Assembly (NCBI GenBank): GCA_947475525.1
Contig: CANJMI010000005.1
Location: 1 to 64,000, forward strand
DNA: 64,000 nt
Reading direction: 5' to 3'
Source of the DNA: Polyangiaceae bacterium
Lineage (GTDB): Bacteria; Myxococcota_A; Polyangia; Polyangiales; Polyangiaceae
Below, piece by piece: positions 16,237 through 24,828 of this stretch. Under the pieces are notes generated by a model. That model was not told the origin of the DNA. It searched no databases and saw only the letters and a program-made list of their open reading frames with translations. Made by a program: the position numbers and the translations under genes. Each line of letters opens with the position of its first letter. Position 1 is the stretch's first letter.

Positions 16237-18609
16237 ATGACCATTCAGACCGGCCCCTCGAGAGTCCAGTACCGGTTCATCGGCTCGGTCGATCGCACGC
16301 TCGACACCGTTGCGCGGCGCTACGGCACCACCGCTCAAGCGATCTTCGCGATCAACGCTCCGACGCCGACACCCGGTGTCACGCCGCCATTCCGGACAAT
16401 GCGCGAGTTCCTTCTCGCACTCGACGATGGATACCGTTTCGCGATTCCCACGCCGACTGTGGAGATCGTGCCGTGGGAATGCGTACCGATCACGAGTAAC
16501 GGTCCGACACTCGGCGCATTTTGCGCAACGCAAAACCGGGCCATCGGGCGTCGGGGGCAACCGGAAGTAAATCCCGCGATGCTCTGGTCGTACGCGGTGA
16601 ACGCACCTGCCCGTTCCGCTGCGCTCGCAGGCGCGGCTTCACCCGACCAGGCGCGCGAATGGGAAATGGCACCGGACTCCGCGAGGCTCGTGCCGGACAC
16701 GATCCTGTGGTTGCCGTACACGCAACTCATGGTCGGGCCGCAGGTTCCGTCCGGCCCCGGTGCTTCACACGTCGTTGTCGTCGATCCGCCCTGGATCAAT
16801 GCGTTTCGCCGGCATGTCGCGCGGATCCGAACGGAGACCGACCGGCTTCGCGCAATGAATAGACTCTTCCGTCGGGTAGAGAACCAATGCACGCGGCTTC
16901 ATGCTCGGGTCGAGTTCCTGCAGAGCTACTTCGAGCTGCTGCACGATGACTTGGTCGAAGTGGGTCATCCGGCTCCGTGGCTCGCGGACATCCAGACAAA
17001 GCTGCGCACGCTCGGTGAGCAGTCCGCGCACTATCTCGGCATCAATCCAGTGCAGTACGTCCGCCCGGACTGGGTCACCGAGAAAGACCAGTGCGCCCAC
17101 GGTCTGGTCAATCTTCTCTTCGACGCTTCGTTCGACGAATGGCTGCACACGATTCAAGTGACGCAGTCGGAATATCGCGACGGGCGAACGCTGCTCGCGG
17201 ACACGTACGAGAAACTCCGGGACGCAGTGCAGGCCCTCGGTGGCGCCCGTGTCGACGCGTTCGAACGTGTGCTTGCTGCGATCGACCCGCACTTGGAACA
17301 TCCGCGTCCCGCCGACGCGCCGCCGCGCGCCGAAGGAATGTCGCTTCGAACTGCGCTGGGCTTCATGTCCAGCGTTGCGGGAGCATCGGTCGCGAACACA
17401 CCCGGACCGGCGAGCCTCGTGGTGGCGATCGCGCAGTTCCATGTTTTCTGGAAGGTGTGGCGACACGGGCACACTCACGGCGGAGCGATCACGGGCCCGT
17501 GGATCCGAGAACTGGTTTCGGTTTATCGCCCGTCGGCGGCGGCACAGAGTGCTTTCCGAGAAGCGCTGGAAGGATTTCGACGCGGAGAACAAGGCGCCAT
17601 CCGACCTGCCGAGAGAGCCGCGCGAGCGCTCACAGGCGGCGTAACGCAAGGACCGGGATGGACCGGCCTTCTCCTTCTCTGCAACATCCTCTCGTTCTAC
17701 GCGATGACGTCGGACGATCCGGGCGACCGCGAGTTAAAATTGTCGGAGCTTTTTGGTCTGGCGAGCACCACGATTGCAACCGGACTGACGGCGACGCAAC
17801 TCGTGTCGCAATTCATCTCGAACCTGGAGCGAAACTCGCAAGCGACCCGGCTCGTCACGCGGGCTGGAACGAGCGCAGAAGGCTTTCTAGAAAGGGCGGG
17901 AGCGCGCGCGGGATGGGGCAACATCGCAGCGTTGCTTCAGGTGTTCTCGTCGCTCGCGGTGCTCTGCGACGCGTACGGCGAACCCGCAGAAGACCGCGAC
18001 TCGTTGCACATGTTCTCGCTCTGGATGCAATTTGCTGGATCCGCGGCGGTATTCGCCGGGAGCACCGCCGAGGTCCCGTTGCTCATGGCCGCAGGCGTAG
18101 TCGTGGGTCTGGTTGCAACGGTCGCCGCCAATTGGCAGGACCTCACCGACAGCAACGTAAAGCTATTCGCGAGGCAGCAACTGGCTTTGTACTCCGACGA
18201 GCAAACCAACGACGTCGCGTATCACCCTGTTTTTGTCCCGGACGGCCACGGCGGAGGCACGCACTCATCTGCGTTGTTCCGAATCGTAACTGCGATGCCG
18301 GCGATGCAACGCGCGCCCGCTCAGCCGCGCCCGCCCACCATGAACGCGCCCGTCACCCACGCACCCCGAGAAGCTACAACGCATCCGCTCGCGAACGCAC
18401 TCGACGACTTCGACTCCGCCCTGTTCGCGATTCCGCGTCTATTGCGGTTCATCTCCGAACCATCACGCCAGACCATCTCGATTCACGTGAGGCTTCGCGA
18501 TCGGCTGCATCTCGACGAAGATACGATCGACTCGCTCACGACGGGCCGCTTTCCGGCTCCCGCGACGGATGGACGACCACCGCCTGGTGGTGGACGTGAC
18601 GAGAGCTGA
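16237..18609 (+). CDS. Large LysM-like protein with hydrophobic pore-like core, candidate secreted effector
   Basis: 790 residues. Residues about 8-60 (YRFIGSVDRTLDTVARRYGT, then AIFAINAPTP) look like a divergent LysM module. A second sequence-specific block follows to about 175 (TILWLPYTQL). Residues 190-350 are helical and charged. Three hydrophobic, Gly/Ala-rich blocks follow at about 370-400, 473-490 and 595-632 (for example VPLLMAAGVVVGLVATVAA), suggestive of membrane insertion. There is no signal peptide. The next gene, 46 bp away, encodes LysM plus peptidoglycan-binding domains. In other proteobacteria such LysM pairs travel with type VI or contractile-injection cargo; no VgrG, PAAR or Hcp is in this window, so this is an inference. 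Confidence 0.7.
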   Translation: MTIQTGPSRVQYRFIGSVDRTLDTVARRYGTTAQAIFAINAPTPTPGVTPPFRTMREFLLALDDGYRFAIPTPTVEIVPWECVPITSNGPTLGAFCATQNRAIGRRGQPEVNPAMLWSYAVNAPARSAALAGAASPDQAREWEMAPDSARLVPDTILWLPYTQLMVGPQVPSGPGASHVVVVDPPWINAFRRHVARIRTETDRLRAMNRLFRRVENQCTRLHARVEFLQSYFELLHDDLVEVGHPAPWLADIQTKLRTLGEQSAHYLGINPVQYVRPDWVTEKDQCAHGLVNLLFDASFDEWLHTIQVTQSEYRDGRTLLADTYEKLRDAVQALGGARVDAFERVLAAIDPHLEHPRPADAPPRAEGMSLRTALGFMSSVAGASVANTPGPASLVVAIAQFHVFWKVWRHGHTHGGAITGPWIRELVSVYRPSAAAQSAFREALEGFRRGEQGAIRPAERAARALTGGVTQGPGWTGLLLLCNILSFYAMTSDDPGDRELKLSELFGLASTTIATGLTATQLVSQFISNLERNSQATRLVTRAGTSAEGFLERAGARAGWGNIAALLQVFSSLAVLCDAYGEPAEDRDSLHMFSLWMQFAGSAAVFAGSTAEVPLLMAAGVVVGLVATVAANWQDLTDSNVKLFARQQLALYSDEQTNDVAYHPVFVPDGHGGGTHSSALFRIVTAMPAMQRAPAQPRPPTMNAPVTHAPREATTHPLANALDDFDSALFAIPRLLRFISEPSRQTISIHVRLRDRLHLDEDTIDSLTTGRFPAPATDGRPPPGGGRDES

Positions 18610-18655
18610 GTTTTCGGGGGCCTAACACCGGTAGAATCCATTCAAGGAGCGAGCG

Positions 18656-19306
18656 ATGGGAACGCAGCCATATATCATTCGACAGGGTGACTTCTGGACA
18701 GGACTCGCGCATCGGCACGGCTTCGAAGCGGAGGAAGTCTGGAGTGGCGACGCCAATCGCGAGATCCGTGGCCGACGTGCGAATCCCGATCAACTCCACC
18801 CGGGGGACATCGTGTATCTGCCGACGGAACCCCTCGCGGGTCAGAGCGTTCGCGCGCGTCAGAAAAATGCGTTCCGCGCGAGAGTGCCCGCTACGTCGGT
18901 GCACATTGTCCTGCACGACACCGACGGACCTCTCGCAAACGAGCCCTATCGACTCGAGGGCCTGGGCGAAGTGCGCGAAGGTACGACCGACACCGATGGC
19001 AATGTAACCATCGAGATGCCCATCACGGCGACCGAAGTTTCGCTGGTTCTATGGCGCCGGCACACCGTGTACCCGATCCGCCTCGGGCACCTTGATCCGA
19101 TCGAAGAAGTGTCCGGCGTGAGACAGCGATTGGAACACCTTGGCTTTCACGGTTTTCGCACGGTGCGAACGTCGGACATCAACGCCGACGAGCAAGACTG
19201 GGACGCCGTCGCGGTGCGCGCATTCCAACGCGCCCACCGACTCCCCATCACGGGCGTCGTAGACACTGCGACACGTGATGCGATCCGCACTGCGCATCGG
19301 ACTTGA
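18656..19306 (+). CDS. LysM - beta domain - peptidoglycan-binding protein
   Basis: 216 residues, with a good Shine-Dalgarno (AGGAG) upstream of ATG 18656. Residues 1-58 form a LysM-like module (PYIIRQGDFWTGLAHRHGFE to LHPGDIVYLP). Residues about 80-140 look like a small beta-sandwich (VHIVLHDTDGPLANEPYRLE, then GTTDTDGNVTIEMP), similar to carboxypeptidase-regulatory-like domains. Residues about 150-215 form a PG_binding_1 domain (VRQRLEHLGFHG to AFQRAHRLPITGVVDTATRD). There is no signal peptide, consistent with a cargo or adaptor loaded in the cytoplasm. It forms an operon with the preceding 790-residue gene. Confidence 0.78.
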   Translation: MGTQPYIIRQGDFWTGLAHRHGFEAEEVWSGDANREIRGRRANPDQLHPGDIVYLPTEPLAGQSVRARQKNAFRARVPATSVHIVLHDTDGPLANEPYRLEGLGEVREGTTDTDGNVTIEMPITATEVSLVLWRRHTVYPIRLGHLDPIEEVSGVRQRLEHLGFHGFRTVRTSDINADEQDWDAVAVRAFQRAHRLPITGVVDTATRDAIRTAHRT

Positions 19307-19382
19307 GCGAATCATTCCAGTCGCGGTTTCTCGAGTGTGCTCGCCATGATCACTCTCATAGGGTGCGAGCCGTTCGCGGGCC

Positions 19383-21014
19383 TCACTGCGACGGGCCACC
19401 ACAGTGGGAGCAAGACTGTTGCGCAACTTCGCAGAAGTACGCCCAACCGCAGTAGGCACACGCCTTTAGGCGATAGCGAAGGTCTTCGTCGTCGAAGTCG
19501 CGGGGGAAAGCGTCTGCAAGTTTGGCCAGATCTCGGCTCCGCGAGAGGACAAGCTCGATGCCTCGTTCATGCGCGGCATGACCGAGACCCATCCCGAGAA
19601 AGCCGTCCTCCAACTGGATAGCGGCCTGATCTTCCTCGCCAAGACTTGTCAAAAGCGCCAATGCCGCCGCGGGAAGCGAAGCGAGGCGCGCGGCTTCTTT
19701 CGTTGTTCGTGGGCTTCCGACGCGAAGGTGTCTGGAGAAGAAGATCTTCCGATCCGACTCTCTCCAGACGTTTGCGGGGTCCTTCTCACCGCCCAGATCG
19801 TTCTCTCCCCAACCCAAGTTGAAGTGCCCACGTACTCCGGGCGCAGTCATGCCGATACCGACGCTCTCCTCCATAATTTTCACGCGGAAGCTTCGCCCGT
19901 CGAGCTTGTACTCCACAAAGATACGCGCCCGCTCGCGGTCCTCGCGAACACGAGGTTCGTCGACGAGCGGCAGGAGCGCGACAACGAGTGCTCGAATCCC
20001 TTCCATTTTCTCGTCGAGATATTCCGGATCGTCGATGCCGTCTTCGTCGATGGGGTCGTCGGCGATCTCGATCGGCGCGAGCTCGGGCATCGGGTCCGCG
20101 GTTTCGGCCGGCGCACCGCAGCCCGTGCACGACGGCGCGTCCGGCGAGAACACGAAGGAAGCTTTGCAGAAGCGGCACGTGCGCGCCTCGAAGAGCTCGG
20201 CCACATCTTTGGTAATCGAGGGTAACTGCTTGCCGAGGTACGCGAGCTCACTCCCGAGCGCGAGAAGCGAGGATGCGCCCCCCTGAGATTCGATGACGTC
20301 GATGAATTGAAAAATGTCGCCGATACACGCGGAGATCACTTCCTCGCTGAGCTTGATGAGCTCGACGTTACGCGTCGCTTCAACGAGGCGATCCTGGACG
20401 TTCTGCGGAAGCGTGCGGATGCGAGCGACCTCGTTGCGGAGCCGCTCACCGGAGACGTAGCATTCTCGGGTGAAATAGAACCGTGCCTCTCTCGTCGGCG
20501 TCTCGCCGTCAGCCGCAGCCCCGGATCGTGCGTCGTCCTCCGCGTCCGATTCGTCGTCGGGACAGGCGCGGCAGACATCGAACGCTCCGAAGATCCCCGT
20601 GCACTTCGTCTCGATCCAGGCTGTGAGCGTGACGTCGTCGTATTGATAGATGACGACCCGCGCGATGACACCTTGGTGGCCGTAGGTGACGCGAGCCAAA
20701 ACAGCGTCGTCGCGATGCGCGTCCGCGAAGTCCTCGAGCACCGCGCCGGGTACGAACTGGGCGAACATCCTGGCCACTGAGGTGGGCGTGTACGTTTTGC
20801 CTTTGTCGCGTTTAATGGAGATCGTCCGCTTAATCTGTGGCGAGCTCGAGGCCGTAGGTTTTGGAGCGGGTGCCGAGACCTCGGGCGGCGGCAGCTTCGT
20901 TCCCACCTCGGGCGGCGGCAGCTTCGTTCCCACCTCGGGCGGCGGCAGCTTCGTTCCCACCTCGGGCGGCTCACCGCCACCCAACGCCCCGAGTACGCGC
21001 TTGAACCAACTCAT
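19383..21014 (-). CDS. Two-zinc-ribbon protein with proline-rich repeat, unknown function
   Basis: 543 residues from ATG 21014 (MSWFKRVLGAL). Residues about 15-43 are a PEVGTKLPP tandem repeat (see the repeat entry). An N-terminal globular part (about 70-230) has a short CRACPDDE motif. Then comes a zinc ribbon CRFCKASF-x8-CTGC (about 300) and, at the extreme C-terminus, a second ribbon CAYCGWAYFC-x5-CSHC. The segment between contains FRVKIMEESVGIGMTAPGVR and LGMGLGHAAHERGIELVLSR. No signal peptide or membrane helix is seen. Function not recognised; zinc-ribbon repeats suggest protein or nucleic-acid contacts. Confidence 0.72.
   Translation of the reverse strand: MSWFKRVLGALGGGEPPEVGTKLPPPEVGTKLPPPEVGTKLPPPEVSAPAPKPTASSSPQIKRTISIKRDKGKTYTPTSVARMFAQFVPGAVLEDFADAHRDDAVLARVTYGHQGVIARVVIYQYDDVTLTAWIETKCTGIFGAFDVCRACPDDESDAEDDARSGAAADGETPTREARFYFTRECYVSGERLRNEVARIRTLPQNVQDRLVEATRNVELIKLSEEVISACIGDIFQFIDVIESQGGASSLLALGSELAYLGKQLPSITKDVAELFEARTCRFCKASFVFSPDAPSCTGCGAPAETADPMPELAPIEIADDPIDEDGIDDPEYLDEKMEGIRALVVALLPLVDEPRVREDRERARIFVEYKLDGRSFRVKIMEESVGIGMTAPGVRGHFNLGWGENDLGGEKDPANVWRESDRKIFFSRHLRVGSPRTTKEAARLASLPAAALALLTSLGEEDQAAIQLEDGFLGMGLGHAAHERGIELVLSRSRDLAKLADAFPRDFDDEDLRYRLKACAYCGWAYFCEVAQQSCSHCGGPSQ
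20880..20970 (-). repeat. Three perfect 27-bp tandem repeats plus a partial fourth
   Basis: The 27-bp unit begins at 20880, 20907 and 20934, with a 10-bp partial copy at 20961. It encodes PEVGTKLPP on the minus strand inside the zinc-ribbon gene. Exact identity of all three copies suggests recent slippage expansion. Confidence 0.9.
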
Positions 21015-21280
21015 TCGAAGGCAGAGTACTTCAGTTCCAGCCGGCATCAACTTCGCCCTAAATGCATTCTGTGCGATGGTTGTCAGGAGCAGCGTCAGCT
21101 TGTCGAAGAGCCCCCCGCCGTCCAATCGTCCCGCTCGCGGATCTTGCCCCTTAGCGTGGTGAACGCGTCGGACCTCAGCGACAAGGAGAGCGAAGAGGCC
21201 ATCGTGATGGCAGCGCGCGGACCGAAACGCTACGCTTGTAACCGCCGAGCGGCGGGGACGTACCTGCCGCCGAGGTCACC

Positions 21281-21745
21281 ATGCTTAGCCGTCTCGCATT
21301 CGCGCTCGCTGCACTCTCGTTGTTTTCGGCGTGCAGCGGTGAGAGCACCGCCCCTGGGCCATCGGGACCCTGTTCGGATGCGACCCTCGCGCCCGACGAG
21401 TACGTCGCAGGGCTAATGCGAGCGGGGAAGAACGGCACCGTCGGCGTGAAGCTTCTCGATGCCCTGCCCGCGCCGCCTGCCGCGGGCTCGAACGAGTGGG
21501 AGGTGCAGCTCATCGATGCGTCGAACGGGCCGCTTCCCAACGCGACCATCACCAAGGTGCGCCTTTGGATGCCGAGTCACGGGCACGGCAGCGGGGTCAC
21601 GCCGACGGTCACGCCGGGAGAGAACGGCAAGGCGACCATCAAGGCTCTCGAGTTCGTGATGCCCGGCGTTTGGACGGTGACGGTTTCCGCACAAAACAAG
21701 GAAGCGACCGATGAGGCGACCTTCGCCTTTTGCATCGACGGGTGA
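21281..21745 (+). CDS. YtkA/FixH-like lipoprotein
   Basis: 154 residues. Lipobox LFSACS near residue 18. The C-terminal 90 residues show the YtkA/FixH-like pattern: NEWEVQLIDASNGPLPNATI, then VRLWMPSHGHGSGVTPTVTP and EFVMPGVWTVTVSAQ. The WMPSHGHG element is the hallmark Met/His-rich loop, which could bind copper. First gene of an operon that continues with two c-type-cytochrome-like lipoproteins and regB at 3-4 bp overlaps or gaps. A weak RegA-like half-site pair lies just upstream (see findings). Confidence 0.82.
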   Translation: MLSRLAFALAALSLFSACSGESTAPGPSGPCSDATLAPDEYVAGLMRAGKNGTVGVKLLDALPAPPAAGSNEWEVQLIDASNGPLPNATITKVRLWMPSHGHGSGVTPTVTPGENGKATIKALEFVMPGVWTVTVSAQNKEATDEATFAFCIDG

Positions 21746-21748
21746 GCC

Positions 21749-22189
21749 GTGAGCCTAGGACGTACCTTTGCGGCTCTCGCGCACAGCCTTGCCATTGGGT
21801 GCACGTGCTCGCTCGGGCTCGGCGGCTGCTCCGATGACTGTGTGGCGGTACCGGTTGACTGCGCACCACTCTACGCGCCTTCCTTCGCCAACGTGTTCAC
21901 GCGCACCCTCGTACCGACGTGCGCGAGCGGCGGCTCGAGCTGTCACGCGCCAAGCGGGGGCCGCGGAGGGCTTGTCTTCGAGGACCAGGCCGCGGCCTAC
22001 GACGCACTCGTGGGGCATGCAGCCGGAAGCGGAGGCACCCGCGTGATCGCCGGCGACGCCGGATGCAGCCTGCTCGTACAGAAACTCGAATCCACCGATG
22101 AAGCATTTCAAATGCCGCCAGGCTCTCCGCTCTCCGCACCGGAACGCTGCGCCATCGAGCAATGGATCGCAGACGGAGCCGCACCGTGA
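21749..22189 (+). CDS. Small cytochrome-c-like (PSCyt1-type) lipoprotein
   Basis: 146 residues from GTG 21749, 3 bp after the previous stop. Lipobox LGGCSD near residue 27. The sequence LYAPSFANVFTRTLVPTCAS to SSCHAPSGGRGGLVFED resembles the planctomycete-type cytochrome C domain, where a C-x6-CH spacing replaces the usual CXXCH. The end, MPPGSPLSAPERCAIEQWIA, is the typical closing helix of this domain. Probably a periplasmic or surface electron carrier; haem attachment with this spacing is uncertain. Confidence 0.75.
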   Translation: MSLGRTFAALAHSLAIGCTCSLGLGGCSDDCVAVPVDCAPLYAPSFANVFTRTLVPTCASGGSSCHAPSGGRGGLVFEDQAAAYDALVGHAAGSGGTRVIAGDAGCSLLVQKLESTDEAFQMPPGSPLSAPERCAIEQWIADGAAP

Positions 22190-23529
22190 ACTCAACGCGC
22201 CAAGGCACCTTCCGGACGATCATCGCGGCGTCCCTCATCGCCTGCGGATCGCCGGAGCCGAAGCTCCTACAAGGCGAGGGACTCAAAGATCCGGAGTCCT
22301 GCCGCCAATGCCATGCGAGTCACGTCGACGAGTGGTCGGGCAGCATGCACGCGTACGCAGGAGACGACCCGGTCTTCATGGCGCTGAACGCCCGAGGCCA
22401 ACGCGACACGAACGGCGCGCTCGGCGACTTCTGCGTAAAATGCCACGCGCCCGTCGCGCTTCGCACCGGTGCAACGAAAGACGGCACGAACCTCGCGGAG
22501 CTCCCGTCGTACCTGCGCGGAGTCACCTGCTACTTTTGCCACTCGGTCGAGGCCGTCGAAGGCTCCCACAACAATCCGCTGACGCTCGCCGACGATGGTG
22601 TGCTCCGCGCCGCCATTCGCGATCCTGTCGACAACCCCGCTCACACGTCCGCGTACTCGCCACTGCTCGACCGCGACACGCGTGAATCGGCGAGTCTCTG
22701 TGGCAGCTGCCACGACATCGTCACGCCCGGTGGCGCGCACATCGAGCGCACCTTCTCCGAGTGGCAGGCGAGCCAATTCGGCAACGGAACATCCGCTCTC
22801 CTCACTTGCGGCAACTGCCACATGCCGGGAAAAAAGGCGCCTGCCGCCGACTTCGACGGCGTCAAGGTGCGCGAAGTACACGCTCACGACTGGCCCGCCG
22901 TGGACGTTGCGCTGACGCCATTTCCAAACCAAGACGCGCAGCGAAACGCCGTCGCAAAAGCGCTCTCGCAGACCGTGGTCGGGCAGCTTTGCGTGAGTCC
23001 ACCGCTCGCCGACGTCCGCATTGACGTGCTCCTCGAGAACGCTTTCGCGGGCCATGCGTTCCCGAGCGGAGCTGCGTCCGACCGCCGTGTGTGGGCCGAA
23101 CTCACCGCGTACAAATCCGACGTCGCGATCTTCGAGAGCGGGGTCGTCACCGCGGGCCAATCCGTCACCGAGCTCGATGACCCGAACTTGCTCCTCTTCG
23201 GCGACCGCACGTTCGATGCCGGTGGCAAGGAGACCCACCTCTTCTGGGAAACCGCGAGCTACGAGTCAAACCTGCTCTTACCTAAACCGGATCCGAATCA
23301 CCGCTTCACAAAAACCTACGTATTGCCTTTAAAAAGCGGCATTCCTGACCGTGTCCGCTTGGTCGTGCGTATCCAACCCATCGGCCTGGACGTGCTCGCC
23401 GAGGTCATCGCATCGGGCGATCTCGACCCGAGCGTCGCGGAGTCAATCCCGACCTTCGAGGTGATCCGGTTGGAGTGGCAGGCGCAAGACGGTTACGGCT
23501 GCGTCCCGAAAGACGCCTTCGCACCATGA
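22186..23529 (+). CDS. Five-haem c-type cytochrome lipoprotein
   Basis: 447 residues from GTG 22186, which overlaps the upstream stop (GTGA) and gives a signal ending in lipobox SLIACG. The frame runs 8 codons further up but that would bury the signal. Five CXXCH sites are visible: CRQCH, CVKCH, CYFCH, CGSCH and CGNCH, all in the first 230 residues, with VDEWSGSMHAYAGDDPVF between the first two as in cytochrome c554-like/multihaem families. The C-terminal half is beta-rich (AFAGHAFPSGAASDRRVWAE). Likely a periplasmic electron-transfer protein in the operon that ends with the redox sensor kinase regB. Confidence 0.88.
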   Translation: MNSTRQGTFRTIIAASLIACGSPEPKLLQGEGLKDPESCRQCHASHVDEWSGSMHAYAGDDPVFMALNARGQRDTNGALGDFCVKCHAPVALRTGATKDGTNLAELPSYLRGVTCYFCHSVEAVEGSHNNPLTLADDGVLRAAIRDPVDNPAHTSAYSPLLDRDTRESASLCGSCHDIVTPGGAHIERTFSEWQASQFGNGTSALLTCGNCHMPGKKAPAADFDGVKVREVHAHDWPAVDVALTPFPNQDAQRNAVAKALSQTVVGQLCVSPPLADVRIDVLLENAFAGHAFPSGAASDRRVWAELTAYKSDVAIFESGVVTAGQSVTELDDPNLLLFGDRTFDAGGKETHLFWETASYESNLLLPKPDPNHRFTKTYVLPLKSGIPDRVRLVVRIQPIGLDVLAEVIASGDLDPSVAESIPTFEVIRLEWQAQDGYGCVPKDAFAP

Positions 23530-24818
23530 ACCGAGCCGCGCGGCTGAACGACGTCGGCCCTCTCGCCATCAACCTCCGCTGGATCGTGCGCTTGCGTTGG
23601 GGAGCGGCACTCGGCCAGTCGGTGGTGATCCTACTTGCGCGACGAATCTTCACCCTTGAACTGCCGCTCGTCGCCTTGTTCGCGGTGATCGGCATCGAGC
23701 TTGGAAGCAACGTCGCGTGTGCGAGATGGCAGCGCGAACGAGCGGTGCGCGAGTGGATGCTCGCGGCGGTGATGGCGCTCGACATCGTTCTGCTCACGGT
23801 GCTTTTGCACCTCTCGGGCGGCAGCTTCAACCCGTTCAACTTCCTCTATCTCGTCCACATCGCGCTCGCCGCGGTGGTCTTACGGCCGACCTACACGTGG
23901 AGCCTCGTCGCACTGTCGCTCGCGTGTTTCGGCTCGCTCTTCGGTGGCGTCTTCGGGCTCCCGGTGCGCGCACACGACCACCACGCCGATCAGATGGAGA
24001 TGCACCTGCGCGGCATGTGGGTCGCATTTGCGGTCGCGGCCGCGTTCATCGTGTATTTTGTGGATCGCATTCGCCGCGCCCTTGCCGACCGCGACGGCGA
24101 GCTCGAGCGTTCCCGCCACCTCGCGACCCGCAGCGAACGACTCGCCTCACTCGGTACGTTGGCCGCCGGTGCCGCCCATGAGCTCGCGACTCCACTCGGG
24201 ACGATCGCGCTCGCCGCGGGAGAGATGCGCACGGCGCTCGACCGTGGTGACAGCGAGTCGGTCGCGGCCGACGCACGTCTGATCCAGGAGCAGGTCCAAC
24301 GCTGCCGCGCGATCCTGGATCAGATGGCCAGCGCAGAGGCCCCCGGAGAGACCCCTTCCCGGTTGACCCTCGGGGAGCTAGCGGAAAACGTGGTGGAGGC
24401 GATGCGGAGCTTCGGTCGGCTCGAGCTCGCACACGTGGGAGACTCCCACGCGCGAGCGGTCCTCGTTCCGCGCCGTGCGCTCGAGCAAGGACTGCGTGCA
24501 TTGGTAAAAAATGCCTGCGACGCAAGCCGAAGCACCGTGGTCACCGTTGGGTCTGGCCACGATTCCGAATGGGCGTGGCTCGACATTCGCGACAGCGGCG
24601 ACGGCATGCCTCCCGAAGTTTTCGCGCGGCTTGGCGAGCCGTTCTTCACAACGAAAGAACCCGGCGCAGGCATGGGGCTCGGTGTCTATTTGACGAACGC
24701 GCTGGCCGAACAAATCGGCGGTCGTCTCGAGTTCGAATCGACTCTTGGCCTTGGCACGACCGTGCGCTTCGTGTTGCCGCTCGCGCCCGACGAGCAGCCG
24801 ACCCGCGCGCAGCTCTAA
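23526..24818 (+). CDS. regB: RegB/PrrB-type redox sensor histidine kinase
   Basis: 430 residues from ATG 23526, overlapping the cytochrome stop by 4 bp. About five to six membrane helices lie in residues 15-180. The quinone-binding signature GGSFNPF of the RegB family is at 98-104. The H-box is GAAHELATPLGT with phospho-acceptor His218. The redox-active cysteine position of RegB is matched by EQVQRCRAIL (Cys260). The ATPase core shows N-box KNACDAS (about 328), DSGDGM (about 356) and GAGMGLG (about 380). It should sense quinone or redox state and phosphorylate the RegA-like regulator at 26235. RegBA systems are best known from Proteobacteria. Confidence 0.9.
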   Translation: MNRAARLNDVGPLAINLRWIVRLRWGAALGQSVVILLARRIFTLELPLVALFAVIGIELGSNVACARWQRERAVREWMLAAVMALDIVLLTVLLHLSGGSFNPFNFLYLVHIALAAVVLRPTYTWSLVALSLACFGSLFGGVFGLPVRAHDHHADQMEMHLRGMWVAFAVAAAFIVYFVDRIRRALADRDGELERSRHLATRSERLASLGTLAAGAAHELATPLGTIALAAGEMRTALDRGDSESVAADARLIQEQVQRCRAILDQMASAEAPGETPSRLTLGELAENVVEAMRSFGRLELAHVGDSHARAVLVPRRALEQGLRALVKNACDASRSTVVTVGSGHDSEWAWLDIRDSGDGMPPEVFARLGEPFFTTKEPGAGMGLGVYLTNALAEQIGGRLEFESTLGLGTTVRFVLPLAPDEQPTRAQL

Positions 24819-24828
24819 TTCACCCGCA

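Noticed and set aside
17091-18599. 502-codon frame overlapping the LysM-like gene
   Set aside because: Same strand, shifted frame, Arg/Cys-rich composition; the 790-residue frame has coherent LysM and helical segments.
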